A DNA stretch of 46,493 nucleotides from Flavobacterium columnare NBRC 100251 = ATCC 23463 (GCF_002530675.1 NZ_PCMX01000079.1:1-46493); one strand, 5' to 3'; positions 8,046 through 17,370 are shown, numbered from the stretch's first letter. Numbers and translations: made by a program. Notes: generated from the sequence alone by a model not told the origin.

Positions 8046-10427
8046 ATGGATAAAATAAATTGTTTTCATTGTGGAAACGATATTGTAGAAAAGGAAAAAA
8101 TTGTTTTTGAAGATAAGTCTTTTTGCTGTGTGGGCTGTAAAACAGTATATGAGATTTTTAGTCAAAATGATTTGATTTGTTATTATGATTTCGAACAGTC
8201 ACCAGGTGCCGCACCGCAAGATATTAAGGGGAAATATGATTTTTTAAATGACGAAAAAATTGTTTCTAAATTATTAGAATTTGAAGAGAAAGGAACCCAT
8301 ATAGTTACATTATATATACCACATATACACTGTAGTTCTTGTATCTGGATTTTAGAAAATCTTCAAAAATTAATTCAAGGAATAGCTAGTTCCCAAGTTA
8401 ATTTTCATCAAAAGAAAGTTAGAATTACGTATAGTCCAGATATGACCAATTTAAAAGGTATAGTTGAAATACTTAGCAAAATTGGGTATGAACCCTATAT
8501 CAGTCTAGAAAATTACGAAAATAAAAAACAACAAGTAGATAGAACTTTAATTTACAAAATAGGGATTGCATTTTTTTCTTTTGGTAACATCATGTTACTT
8601 TCTTTTCCAGAATATTTTGAAGTAGGAGAGTTTTGGATTGAGCAATATAAGGGATTTTTTAGATGGTTGATTTTTGCGTTATCATTACCTCCTTTTTTTT
8701 ATTCTGCCTCAGGGTATTATGTATCTGCCTGGAAAAGCATCCAATCAAAAATGCTAAATATAGACATTCCTATTGCTTTAGGAATTATAGTAATGTTTGT
8801 ACGAAGCACAATAGATATAATTTTTGATTATGGACAAGGCTTTTTTGATAGTATGTGTGGGTTGATCTTTTTCATGTTGTTAGGTCGACTATTTCAACAA
8901 AAAACATATAATTTTTTGTCTTTTGAGCGTGATTATAAATCCTATTTCCCTATAGCCGTTACTAAAATTACAACAGATGGATTAGAAGAACCCATTCAAG
9001 TATATGATATTATAAAAGGGGATAGACTATTAATTAGAAACCAAGAATTAATACCCGTAGATGGTATTCTAATTTCGTCAGAGGCATCTATTGATTATAG
9101 TTTTGTTACGGGAGAGGCGGTACCAATGAAGAAAAAATCAGGGGACAAGGTATATGCAGGAGGAAAACAAATAGGAAAAGTTATAGAAATAGAAGTCTTG
9201 CATTCGGTTTCACAAAGTTACTTAACGCAATTATGGAGTAATGATGTTTTTCAAAAACGAGTAGAACAAAAATACAAAACAATTACAGATACAATTAGTA
9301 AGTATTTTACACCTGCTTTATTGTTGTTGGCTTTTGTGTCTTTTGTTTTTTGGATATTTCAAGATGTTTCTACAGCATGTAATGTTTTTACAGCAATTCT
9401 AATTGTGGCTTGTCCGTGTGCATTAGCATTAACCGCTCCTTTTACATTAGGAAATGTCCTTCGCATAATGGGATATAGAAAATTCTATTTGAAAAATGCT
9501 ACGGTTATAGAACAATTAGCAAAAGTAGATACAATCGTTTTTGATAAGACAGGAACCATTACAACGAACAAAAAAACATCTATAACCTATGAAGGAAGTG
9601 AATTAAATGCAGATGAATTAAGACTTTTAAAAAATGTACTTCGCACTTCTAATCATCCTTTAAGCCGAAGGTTGTATGATTTTATTCCAACTCAAGAAAA
9701 AATAGAAATTACTCATTTTGAAGAAATAACAGGAAAAGGAATTTTTGCAGAATTGAACGACCATTCAGTTAAATTAGGTTCTTCACAATTTTTACAACAC
9801 ATGAGTGAAAATACTCATAAGAAAACGAAGGTTCACGTTGCAATTAACGGGGTATATAAAGGAAGTTATGTGTTTAATAATCAGTATCGTGAAGGATTAG
9901 AACAATTGTTTGAAAATTTATCAAAAAAATACCAATTGGTTGTTTTATCAGGTGATAATGATGGAGAAAGGAAGATTTTAGAAAAAATGTTACCCTCTTC
10001 TACAAATTTAGTATTCAATCAAAAACCAGAAGAAAAATTACAATATATAGAAAATCTTCAAAAAAACGGCAAGAATGTAATGATGGTAGGAGATGGGTTA
10101 AACGATGCAGGAGCATTGGCTCAAAGTAATATAGGAATTGCTATTTCAGAAAATGTAAATGTGTTTTCTCCTGCCTGTGATGGGATTTTGGATGCTACCC
10201 AATTTTCAAAGATTGATTTTTTTATGAAGTATTCAAAAAATGCGATGAAAACTATTTATATGAGTTTCGGATTATCGCTCCTATATAATGTTGTCGGCTT
10301 AAGTTATGCTGTAACAGGTAATTTGTTACCTATCATAGCGGCTATTATAATGCCTTTGAGTACTGTTACTATTGTGAGTTTTGTAACATTGATGAGTAAT
10401 TTTTATGCGTCTAAAAAAGCATTTTAA
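8046..10427 (+). CDS. ccoI: Heavy-metal P-type ATPase, cbb3 oxidase copper delivery (CcoI/FixI)
   Basis: This 793-aa P1B-type ATPase is expected to move copper across the inner membrane for assembly of the cbb3 oxidase active site. An N-terminal Cys-rich metal-binding module (CFHCG near residue 6 and CCVGC near residue 28) is followed by an HMA domain with CSSC near residue 96. After these come the membrane helices, with the CPC translocation motif near residue 456. The phosphorylation loop DKTGTIT lies near residue 500 and the hinge GDGLNDAGAL follows later. The double Cys-rich N-terminus and the position before ccoS and ccoNO separate it from general copper exporters such as CopA. It is the first gene of the locus, behind an Fnr-like box. 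Confidence 0.94.
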   Translation: MDKINCFHCGNDIVEKEKIVFEDKSFCCVGCKTVYEIFSQNDLICYYDFEQSPGAAPQDIKGKYDFLNDEKIVSKLLEFEEKGTHIVTLYIPHIHCSSCIWILENLQKLIQGIASSQVNFHQKKVRITYSPDMTNLKGIVEILSKIGYEPYISLENYENKKQQVDRTLIYKIGIAFFSFGNIMLLSFPEYFEVGEFWIEQYKGFFRWLIFALSLPPFFYSASGYYVSAWKSIQSKMLNIDIPIALGIIVMFVRSTIDIIFDYGQGFFDSMCGLIFFMLLGRLFQQKTYNFLSFERDYKSYFPIAVTKITTDGLEEPIQVYDIIKGDRLLIRNQELIPVDGILISSEASIDYSFVTGEAVPMKKKSGDKVYAGGKQIGKVIEIEVLHSVSQSYLTQLWSNDVFQKRVEQKYKTITDTISKYFTPALLLLAFVSFVFWIFQDVSTACNVFTAILIVACPCALALTAPFTLGNVLRIMGYRKFYLKNATVIEQLAKVDTIVFDKTGTITTNKKTSITYEGSELNADELRLLKNVLRTSNHPLSRRLYDFIPTQEKIEITHFEEITGKGIFAELNDHSVKLGSSQFLQHMSENTHKKTKVHVAINGVYKGSYVFNNQYREGLEQLFENLSKKYQLVVLSGDNDGERKILEKMLPSSTNLVFNQKPEEKLQYIENLQKNGKNVMMVGDGLNDAGALAQSNIGIAISENVNVFSPACDGILDATQFSKIDFFMKYSKNAMKTIYMSFGLSLLYNVVGLSYAVTGNLLPIIAAIIMPLSTVTIVSFVTLMSNFYASKKAF

Positions 10428-10487
10428 ATCTTTTATTTTAAGATACTTAAAATAAAAGATAGTATAAATGTTAAACAAAAAGGAGAG

Positions 10488-10503
10488 TATGATAAAAGTC
10501 ATA
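10488..10503 (+). promoter_or_regulatory. Fnr-like operator before ccoS/ccoNO
   Basis: TATGATAAAAGTCATA keeps the TGAT-N4-nTCA form of an Fnr site with one mismatch in the right half. Its start is 37 nt before the TAACTTTG -7 box, placing its centre about 40 bases before the likely start, the class II activator position. Confidence 0.65.
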
Positions 10504-10524
10504 TTTTATCCCATATAGTCAAGG

Positions 10525-10532
10525 TAACTTTG
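10525..10532 (+). promoter_or_regulatory. -7 box for the ccoS-ccoNOQP transcript
   Basis: TAACTTTG is an exact TAnnTTTG match, 19 nt before the ccoS ATG. No separate -33 TTG is apparent; the Fnr-like box occupies that area. Confidence 0.6.
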
Positions 10533-10550
10533 AAGTGTAAAAATAAAGGT

Positions 10551-10739
10551 ATGAGTATTATTTATTTGTTAATCTGTATCAGCATCGTATTGGCTGTTAC
10601 CTTTCTCTATATTTTTATTAGGGCGGTAAGGAGTGGTCAGTTTGACGATGATTATACTCCTTCGGTACGTATGCTATTCGAAGATGAGTTAAAAAATAGT
10701 AAACCCAAAACAAATATAAATTCAGAAAATCAAATTTAA
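10551..10739 (+). CDS. ccoS: cbb3 oxidase maturation protein CcoS
   Basis: This small membrane protein (62 aa from the ATG at 10551) has one transmembrane helix (IYLLICISIVLAVTFLYIFI) followed by a short acidic segment with SGQFDDDYTP. The (S/R)GQFDD signature after one helix is typical of CcoS, which is needed for cofactor insertion into the cbb3 oxidase. The frame is open upstream to 10530, but the extra seven residues are charged and overlap the promoter, so the internal ATG is preferred. It ends 2 nt before ccoNO. Confidence 0.9.
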   Translation: MSIIYLLICISIVLAVTFLYIFIRAVRSGQFDDDYTPSVRMLFEDELKNSKPKTNINSENQI

Positions 10740-10741
10740 TT

Positions 10742-12928
10742 ATGGAAATGCAACAATTTTATTATGACAACAAAATTGTAAACAAGTTCATATACGCAAC
10801 CATAGTTTTTGGGGTAGTAGGTATGTTAGTAGGGCTATTGTTAGCAACAATGTATTTATTCCCTAATATTACAGATGGTATTTCGTGGTTGAGCTACGGA
10901 CGTTTACGCCCTTTGCATACAAATGCAGTAATTTTTGCCTTTGTGGGTAACGCAATGTTTGCTGGTTATTATTACTCTATTCAACGATTATTAAAAACCA
11001 GAATGTATAGCGATTTTTTAACGAACTTAAATTTCTGGGGATGGCAGTTAATTATTGTTGCTGCAGCCATTTCTTTGCCTTTAGGTTATACTACCTCTAA
11101 AGAATATGCTGAGTTAGAGTGGCCAATAGATATTGCTATAGCATTAATTTGGGTAGTATTTGGTGTTAACATGATCATGACTATTTTACGTCGTAGGGAA
11201 AGACACCTGTATGTAGCCATTTGGTTTTATATAGCCACTTTTGTAACAGTAGCAGTACTACATATCTTTAATAGTTTAGAATTACCTGTTAATGGGTTAA
11301 AATCATACTCTGTTTATGCAGGGGTTCAAGACGCATTAGTTCAATGGTGGTATGGGCATAACGCAGTTGCGTTTTTCTTGACAACACCTTTCTTAGGATT
11401 AATGTATTACTTTATGCCAAAAGCAGCTAACAGACCTGTATACTCTTATAGGTTATCAATTATTCACTTTTGGTCTTTAATTTTCTTATATATCTGGGCG
11501 GGGCCTCACCATTTGTTATATACCGCTTTGCCCGATTGGGCGCAAAACTTAGGGGTAGTATTTTCAGTAATGCTAATTGCGCCCTCTTGGGGAGGTATGA
11601 TTAACGGGCTTTTAACTTTAAGAGGTGTTTGGGACAAAGTACGTACGGATGTAGTATTGAAATTCTTTGTAGTGGCACTTACAGGCTATGGTATGGCAAC
11701 TTTTGAAGGTCCTATGTTATCATTAAAAAATGTAAATGCTATCGCACATTTTACAGATTGGATTGTAGCACACGTACACGTTGGAGCTTTAGCTTGGAAT
11801 GGTTTTATGACTTTTGGTATTATTTATTGGTTATTACCTAGATTAACTAAAACACAATTATATTCTCAAAAACTAGCTAATTTCCATTTTTGGATAGGAA
11901 CATTAGGGATCATCATGTATACTCTACCAATGTATGTAGCTGGTTTTACACAAGCTTCTATGTGGAAACAGTTTAATCCCGACGGCTCATTAGTCTATGG
12001 TAATTTCTTAGAAACAGTTACTCAAATTATGCCTATGTATGCTATCCGAGCTATAGGTGGAACCATGTATTTATTAGGTATGTTAGTAATGGTTTATAAT
12101 GCGTACAAAACGGTTGCTAACGGACAATCAGTTGAAGATGAATTAGCAGAAGCACCAGCATTAAGTACTATTGCTCCATATCGTTTGAAAAACGAAAAAT
12201 TTCATGCTTGGTTAGAAAGAAAACCGGTTCAATTAACCGTTTTAGCTACAATTGCAATTCTGATAGGAGGGATTATACAAATTATTCCAACGATTGTTGT
12301 AAAATCTAATATTCCAACCATTTCAAGTGTTAAACCCTATACACCTTTAGAATTAGAAGGACGTGACCTATATATTCGTGAAGGATGTGTAGGATGTCAC
12401 TCTCAAATGATTCGTCCTTTCCGTTCAGAAGTTGCACGTTATGGGGACTATTCTAAATCAGGTGAATATGTGTACGATCATCCTTTCTTATGGGGATCTA
12501 AACGTACAGGACCCGATTTGTTTAGAGTAGGAGGAAAATATAATGATAACTGGCATTTTAATCACATGTGGGATCCTCAAAGTACATCAGCTGGTTCCAT
12601 TATGCCTGCCTATAAATGGTTGTTTGATAACAAACCAGCCGATTATTCTCAAATTGAGAAAAAAATGGAGGTAATGAAAACATTAGGTGTTCCTTATACT
12701 GAAGAAGATATTAAAAAAGCAAAAGCATCTATTGCTGAGCAGTCTACTAAAATTGAAGCCAATCTGAAAAACGATCCAGACTTTGTAAAAAGTTACACAG
12801 AAAGTGAGAAAAACGCGAAGATGCGTAAAGAAGAATTTGTTCCTATGAGAGATCGTGAAATTGTAGCTCTAATAGCTTATTTACAACGTTTAGGAACAGA
12901 TATTAAGGTTAAAAATTCACAAAATTAA
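10742..12928 (+). CDS. ccoNO: Fused cbb3 cytochrome c oxidase subunits I and II (CcoN-CcoO)
   Basis: The 728-aa catalytic core of the high-affinity terminal oxidase reduces oxygen and pumps protons in the inner membrane. The first 480 or so residues are the twelve-helix CcoN part, with haem/copper ligand regions such as RPLHTNAVIFAF, WWYGHNAVAFF, AGPHHLLYTALPDW and VAHVHVGALAWN. After a linker, the CcoO part has one anchor helix (near 505) and a single haem c motif, CVGCH, near residue 549, with MPAYKW as the likely Met ligand region. Proteobacteria encode N and O separately; the fusion is the usual arrangement in Bacteroidota. It is embedded in ccoS-ccoNO-ccoQ-ccoP. Confidence 0.96.
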   Translation: MEMQQFYYDNKIVNKFIYATIVFGVVGMLVGLLLATMYLFPNITDGISWLSYGRLRPLHTNAVIFAFVGNAMFAGYYYSIQRLLKTRMYSDFLTNLNFWGWQLIIVAAAISLPLGYTTSKEYAELEWPIDIAIALIWVVFGVNMIMTILRRRERHLYVAIWFYIATFVTVAVLHIFNSLELPVNGLKSYSVYAGVQDALVQWWYGHNAVAFFLTTPFLGLMYYFMPKAANRPVYSYRLSIIHFWSLIFLYIWAGPHHLLYTALPDWAQNLGVVFSVMLIAPSWGGMINGLLTLRGVWDKVRTDVVLKFFVVALTGYGMATFEGPMLSLKNVNAIAHFTDWIVAHVHVGALAWNGFMTFGIIYWLLPRLTKTQLYSQKLANFHFWIGTLGIIMYTLPMYVAGFTQASMWKQFNPDGSLVYGNFLETVTQIMPMYAIRAIGGTMYLLGMLVMVYNAYKTVANGQSVEDELAEAPALSTIAPYRLKNEKFHAWLERKPVQLTVLATIAILIGGIIQIIPTIVVKSNIPTISSVKPYTPLELEGRDLYIREGCVGCHSQMIRPFRSEVARYGDYSKSGEYVYDHPFLWGSKRTGPDLFRVGGKYNDNWHFNHMWDPQSTSAGSIMPAYKWLFDNKPADYSQIEKKMEVMKTLGVPYTEEDIKKAKASIAEQSTKIEANLKNDPDFVKSYTESEKNAKMRKEEFVPMRDREIVALIAYLQRLGTDIKVKNSQN

Positions 12929-12934
12929 AAGACT

Positions 12935-13129
12935 ATGTTGAAGTTTGTCAAACACACTATGGAAAATATCGTAGGTATCGAGATATATCCCATCATTTCA
13001 TTATTAATCTTTTTCTTCTTTTTTGTAGGATTATATTTTTGGGTTTTTACTTATAAAAAAGATAAGATTAATCAACTGAGTAATTTGCCTTTTGCGGAAG
13101 GTACTACAGACGAATTTTTAAACTTATAA
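12935..13129 (+). CDS. ccoQ: cbb3 oxidase small subunit CcoQ
   Basis: This 64-aa single-helix protein (helix about residues 17-41) has a short charged tail ending near NLPFAEG. Size, position between the core subunit and CcoP, and the NLPF tail fit the CcoQ/FixQ subunit that stabilises the complex. The ATG at 12935 lies 6 nt after the ccoNO stop. An internal ATG at 12959 is possible but less like flavobacterial homologues as I recall them. Confidence 0.85.
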   Translation: MLKFVKHTMENIVGIEIYPIISLLIFFFFFVGLYFWVFTYKKDKINQLSNLPFAEGTTDEFLNL

Positions 13130-13221
13130 AACATAAAAGGGCCTTTTATAATAGATAGAAAGATGATAAGATTATTAAAAGGCAATAGATATGTACTGCT
13201 AAAAAATAAAATTTAAGCATT

Positions 13222-14163
13222 ATGAAAAAAATATTTCCTATATATGTAAGAATTCCTGTATTTTTTGCAATGTTTTTCATTGCCATGGAATTCTTTATTG
13301 ACTCGGGTGACCGTCCAGCTTTTATTAAGTATCCCATATTAAATGTTATCCTATTAATATTTCTATTAATATTAGTAGCTGTGGAACTAGTTCTTAATGC
13401 AACTGACAAAGTCTTAGACACTTTATTAACGGATGAACAAAGAAAAGCAAAAGAACTAGAAGATAATCTACCTTTTACAGAAACTCAGTTCTTCAAAGGA
13501 ATTTTACAAAAGTTGACTCGTTCTCGTAAAGTTGAAGAAGAAAATGAGTTAATTATGAACCATAATTATGATGGTATTCAAGAATTAGATAATGTTTTAC
13601 CTCCTTGGTGGGTCTATTTATTTTACGGAACCATTGCGTTTGCATTCATTTATTTAGTACGTTTCCACATGCTAGGACATGATGATCAAACCGCTGAATT
13701 TGAAAAAGAAATGGCTATAGCAAAAGTACAAGTAGAAGAATACAAAAAAACAGCACCAGATCTAATGGATAAAGAAACAGTTACTTTATTAACAGACGCG
13801 GAAAGTATTAATGCAGGTAAAGCTATTTTTCAAACCAATTGTATTGCTTGTCATAAAGCCGATGGAGGAGGTGCTATAGGACCAAACTTAACGGATAAAC
13901 ATTGGATTTTAGGAGGAGGAATTAAAAACGTATTTAATACCATTATGGAAGGAGGACGTGCAGGAAAAGGTATGATTTCATGGAAAGATCAAATAAAACC
14001 TTCGGATATACAAAAAATAGCTAGTTATGTACTTAGCTTACAAGGAACTAATCCTGCTGGAGCTAAGGCTCCTGAAGGAGATGTATGGGAAGAAGGGGGA
14101 GCTACTAAACAACCGGCTACAGAAACAAGCTCAGCAGTTGTTGATTCAACAAAAGCTAAATAA
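13222..14163 (+). CDS. ccoP: cbb3 oxidase cytochrome c subunit III (CcoP), mono-haem form
   Basis: This 313-aa membrane-bound cytochrome c passes electrons to the CcoNO core. It has two N-terminal helices (about residues 8-25 and 37-60), then the conserved CcoP N-terminal segment with LDNVLPPWWVYLFYGTI near residue 120 and a third helix. A single C-terminal haem c domain follows, with CIACH near residue 207 and GPNLTDKHW and MISWKD as further landmarks. Proteobacterial CcoP carries two haem motifs; only one CxxCH is present here, and the extra helix pair at the start is the Bacteroidota variant. The Ala/Thr/Pro-rich tail is probably periplasmic linker. It follows ccoQ after 92 nt that include a small palindrome. 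Confidence 0.94.
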   Translation: MKKIFPIYVRIPVFFAMFFIAMEFFIDSGDRPAFIKYPILNVILLIFLLILVAVELVLNATDKVLDTLLTDEQRKAKELEDNLPFTETQFFKGILQKLTRSRKVEEENELIMNHNYDGIQELDNVLPPWWVYLFYGTIAFAFIYLVRFHMLGHDDQTAEFEKEMAIAKVQVEEYKKTAPDLMDKETVTLLTDAESINAGKAIFQTNCIACHKADGGGAIGPNLTDKHWILGGGIKNVFNTIMEGGRAGKGMISWKDQIKPSDIQKIASYVLSLQGTNPAGAKAPEGDVWEEGGATKQPATETSSAVVDSTKAK

Positions 14164-14165
14164 TT

Positions 14166-14249
14166 AAAGTGAAATTAGGTCTTATTTAGACAAAAGAGAG
14201 AAATCTCATAAAAAAAAGAGATGTTTTATGAGATTTCTCATTTCACTTT
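14166..14249. repeat. Nested inverted repeat between ccoP and ccoG
   Basis: An outer pair, AAAGTGAAAT (14166-14175) and ATTTCACTTT (14240-14249), encloses a perfect 16-bp stem, GAGAAATCTCATAAAA (14198-14213) and TTTTATGAGATTTCTC (14224-14239). It lies entirely in the ccoP-ccoG gap. The GAGAAATCTCAT word also recalls a dispersed intergenic repeat of flavobacteria. It could attenuate or process the transcript between structural and maturation genes. Confidence 0.75.
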
Positions 14250-14282
14250 GTTTAATCCAAAAAGATAGAAAAACAATAAATT

Positions 14283-15704
14283 ATGGCAGGCCATTCACCA
14301 TCAGATAGTTTTAGAGATACTATTGCAACTATTGATAAAGAAGGAAAACGCGCTTGGATTTTTCCTAAAAAACCAAGTGGGAAATTTTATGATAGAAGAA
14401 AAATAGTCAGTTACTTCTTATTAGTTTTTCTTTTTTCAGCACCTTTTATAAAAGTAAATGGAAGCCAGTTTTTATTATTTAATGTAATAGAAAGAAAATT
14501 TTCCATTTTAGGATTTCCTTTTTGGCCTCAAGATTTTCACCTAGTAGTGATCTCTATGATTATTGGGGTCGTTGGGTTAGCATTATTTACAGTTGCTTTT
14601 GGACGTATTTTTTGTGGTTGGATTTGTCCTCAAACTATTTTTATGGAAATGGTTTTTCGACGAATAGAATATTGGATAGAAGGCGATAGAGGAGCTCAAA
14701 TAAAGTTAGCTAAGCAAGAATGGAATGCTGAAAAAATTAGAAAAAGAATAACAAAAGGGATTGTCTTTTTTGTAGCTTCTTTCTTTATCGCTAATGTTTT
14801 TTTAGCTTATCTAATGGGGGGAGATCATGTATTAGATATGGTACGTCAAGGACCACTACACAATACAGGTACTCTAATTGCTCTTTTAATTTTTACGGCA
14901 GTTTTTTATTTTGTATTTGCATGGTTTAGAGAACAAGTTTGTATTATAGCTTGTCCTTATGGTCGTATGCAAGGCGTACTATTAGATAATAAAACCATTA
15001 ACGTAGCCTATGATCATGTAAGAGGAGAGGGCGAAAAAGGAAGAGCAAAATTCAAAAAAGGAGAAGATAGAGCTTTAGCTGGTAAAGGAGATTGTATTGA
15101 TTGTCATCAATGTGTAAATGTTTGTCCTACAGGGATTGATATTAGAAACGGAGTTCAGTTAGAATGTGTTAACTGTACCGCTTGTATTGATGAGTGTTAT
15201 ACCATCATGAAAAGCGTAAATCTACCTATTAACTTAATACGCTATGCAAGTGAAGATGAAATTGTAAAAAAAGAAAAATTTGTTTTTACAACTCGAATGA
15301 AAGGATATGTAGCTGTTTTAAGTATTCTTATAGGTATTTTTATAGGGATGTTATTTTTAAGAAATGATGTAGAAGCTACAGTATTACGTTTGCCAGGGCA
15401 ATTATTTCAGCACAAGGGAGAAAATATCACAAATGTTTTTACTTACAAAGTTGTTAATAAAACCATGAATGATTTTAAAAACGTAACATTTAAATTAGTA
15501 AGCCCAGAAGGTAAAATAGAAATTGTGGGCAAACAAAGTATTCAGGTAAGAAAAGACAATTTAGCTCAAGGTACTTTGTTTGTAGAAATTCACCCAGCAT
15601 TTTTAGAAGGTGATAAAACAAAAATAAAAATAGAAGTTTACAATAATAATAACTTGATAGAAACCACTACTAGTAATTTTTTAGGGCCAAGAAAATTTAA
15701 TTAG
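14283..15704 (+). CDS. ccoG: cbb3 oxidase accessory protein CcoG (membrane polyferredoxin)
   Basis: This 473-aa iron-sulfur membrane protein is linked to copper handling during cbb3 assembly. It has several membrane helices, a CGWICPQT motif near residue 117, a CIIACPYG motif near residue 222, and a classic two-cluster ferredoxin segment (CIDCHQCVNVCP followed by CVNCTACIDEC) near residues 270-305. The C-terminal 120 residues form an Ig-like periplasmic domain, as in FixG/CcoG. It follows the hairpin after ccoP and precedes ccoH, the standard order of a fixNOQP-fixGHIS cluster with ccoI and ccoS moved to the front. Confidence 0.94.
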   Translation: MAGHSPSDSFRDTIATIDKEGKRAWIFPKKPSGKFYDRRKIVSYFLLVFLFSAPFIKVNGSQFLLFNVIERKFSILGFPFWPQDFHLVVISMIIGVVGLALFTVAFGRIFCGWICPQTIFMEMVFRRIEYWIEGDRGAQIKLAKQEWNAEKIRKRITKGIVFFVASFFIANVFLAYLMGGDHVLDMVRQGPLHNTGTLIALLIFTAVFYFVFAWFREQVCIIACPYGRMQGVLLDNKTINVAYDHVRGEGEKGRAKFKKGEDRALAGKGDCIDCHQCVNVCPTGIDIRNGVQLECVNCTACIDECYTIMKSVNLPINLIRYASEDEIVKKEKFVFTTRMKGYVAVLSILIGIFIGMLFLRNDVEATVLRLPGQLFQHKGENITNVFTYKVVNKTMNDFKNVTFKLVSPEGKIEIVGKQSIQVRKDNLAQGTLFVEIHPAFLEGDKTKIKIEVYNNNNLIETTTSNFLGPRKFN

Positions 15705-15816
15705 CAACTAGCAAGGTAATCTTTTCAAACCTTAAGAAAAAGAATTTTAGGAAAATAGAACTTAACTTCTTAATTCTTAGGGTTAGAATATAAAACAGGT
15801 ATGTAATAATAGAATT

Positions 15817-16263
15817 ATGAGAGCAAATTGGGGAACAGGAATTGTGATAGCATTTGGGTTATTTATCACATTTATATTATACTTTGTATTTAAAGTACAA
15901 GGAACAAAAGAATATGATCATGAAATGGTTACAGAGGAATATTATAAAAAAGAAATAGGATATCAAGATCAATTAGATAAAGAACAAAATGCCAGTAACT
16001 TAAAAGAAAAAGTCCTTTTAGAAATTACAAGCGAAGGACTTCTAATAAAATTTCCAAAATCATTTGAATATAAAAATATAATAGGTAAGGTGTCCTTTTA
16101 TAGACCGTCTAATCAGCAATTAGATTTCGATGTGCCCATATCGTTATCTTCTTCCAATTTGCTCATACCTAAAACCAAGCTGATTGGCGGTCGTTGGGAC
16201 ATTACTATTGATTGGAAATACCAAGAAAAAGGATATTTAAATAAAGAGAAAGTTAATTTATAA
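15817..16263 (+). CDS. ccoH: cbb3 oxidase assembly protein FixH/CcoH
   Basis: This 148-aa protein has one N-terminal helix (about residues 7-27) and a periplasmic beta-rich domain. The residues after the helix, including YDHEMVTEEYYKKEIGYQ, are characteristic of flavobacterial FixH. It is thought to help bring the subunits together. The identification rests on this signature, the size and the position directly after ccoG. Confidence 0.9.
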   Translation: MRANWGTGIVIAFGLFITFILYFVFKVQGTKEYDHEMVTEEYYKKEIGYQDQLDKEQNASNLKEKVLLEITSEGLLIKFPKSFEYKNIIGKVSFYRPSNQQLDFDVPISLSSSNLLIPKTKLIGGRWDITIDWKYQEKGYLNKEKVNL

Positions 16264-16301
16264 AAAGAAACAAAAAAAATATCTATTTCTTTAAATCAAA
16301 A

Positions 16302-17003
16302 ATGATATACTCAGCATTCATATTAGGTTTGGTTAGCAGTTTGCATTGTGTGGGTATGTGCGGGCCTATTGCAATGATGTTACCCGTTGACAGAACAAAT
16401 CAAGCTAAAAAAATTATACAAATTACAATTTATCACACAGGAAGAATCATGTCCTATATTTTATTAGGATTGTTTTTTGGTTTGTTGGGCAGAGGGCTTT
16501 TTCTTGCTGGTTTTCAGCAAAAAATGTCAATTATTATTGGCGTTTTAATGATAGTAATAGTTTTAGTTCCAGAAAAAGTCTTCGCCCAATACAACTTTTC
16601 CAAACCAGTATTTAGACTGTTAAGTAGAGTAAAAAAACTACTAGGTCAGCAATTTAAAAAGAGAACCTATAAATCTATCTTTATGATCGGGATACTCAAC
16701 GGATTTTTACCTTGCGGATTAGTATACGTAGCACTTTTTGGCGCTATAGCCATGCAAGAGGTTTTCTTAAGTATGAGCTATATGGCTCTATACGGAATAG
16801 GTACCATTCCTATGATGACTGCAGTGGTATATGTTTCTAATTTATTAACAATACCTGTACGAAACAAAATTCAAAAAACAATACCCATAGCAATAGCTGG
16901 AGTAGGAGTCCTATTTATTTTCAGAGGACTAGGATTGGATATTCCTTTTTTTTCCCCTAGTACCATGAGTTTATTTATTCAAAATACACCGCATTGCAAA
17001 TAA
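16302..17003 (+). CDS. Sulfite exporter TauE/SafE family (DsbD/UreH-like) membrane protein
   Basis: This 233-aa protein has about six membrane helices. It opens with GLVSSLHCVGMCGPIAMML, and a second GxLNGFLPCGLVY segment lies near residue 135. The paired MCGP and PCG(L/M) helices are the mark of the SafE-like members of the DsbD transmembrane superfamily, which are often encoded with cbb3 and copper genes. Transport of reducing power or metal across the inner membrane is inferred from those relatives; true sulfite export is unlikely. It follows ccoH by 38 nt and probably shares its transcript. Confidence 0.85.
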   Translation: MIYSAFILGLVSSLHCVGMCGPIAMMLPVDRTNQAKKIIQITIYHTGRIMSYILLGLFFGLLGRGLFLAGFQQKMSIIIGVLMIVIVLVPEKVFAQYNFSKPVFRLLSRVKKLLGQQFKKRTYKSIFMIGILNGFLPCGLVYVALFGAIAMQEVFLSMSYMALYGIGTIPMMTAVVYVSNLLTIPVRNKIQKTIPIAIAGVGVLFIFRGLGLDIPFFSPSTMSLFIQNTPHCK

Positions 17004-17064
17004 TAATAAAAATAAGTACAAGTAAAAATATAGAATTATACTAATAATTTAAATATAAGCAAAA

Positions 17065-17295
17065 ATGGAAAGACACAACCTACTGAACGAATTCCCAGAA
17101 TTCACCGAAAAAATCCACGATTTAAAAACAACAGATAATCATTTTAGAAAATTATTTGATGAATACCATGAAATAGAACATGAAATTCATAGATACAATT
17201 CTGGTGCAGAAGCTACTACAGATTCACACATGCACGAATTGAAAGCTAAATTATTGTTTTTAAAAGATGAAATTTTTTTAATGTTAAAAAATTAG
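17065..17295 (+). CDS. YdcH family small protein (DUF465)
   Basis: This 76-aa, mostly helical and charged protein has the family signature HDLKTTDNHFRKLFDEYHE and a closing LKxxKDEIxxML helix. Its molecular role is not known. It is the last gene before a strong terminator and may be co-transcribed with the oxidase maturation genes. Confidence 0.85.
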   Translation: MERHNLLNEFPEFTEKIHDLKTTDNHFRKLFDEYHEIEHEIHRYNSGAEATTDSHMHELKAKLLFLKDEIFLMLKN

Positions 17296-17301
17296 CTTGA
17301 T

Positions 17302-17337
17302 AAAAAGTGAAAACCTTTTTAGGTTTTCACTTTTTTC
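17302..17337 (+). terminator. Rho-independent terminator of the cbb3 locus
   Basis: AAAAGTGAAAACCT pairs perfectly with AGGTTTTCACTTTT across a T-rich loop and runs into a T-tract. It starts a few bases after the YdcH-like gene. Confidence 0.9.
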
Positions 17338-17370
17338 TTTTACCAAAGAAGCGTGTTAAACAAAATTAAG

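Noticed and set aside
13133..13149. Palindrome ATAAAAGGGCCTTTTAT between ccoQ and ccoP
   Set aside because: No loop and no T-run, so not a terminator; too little evidence to name it an operator.
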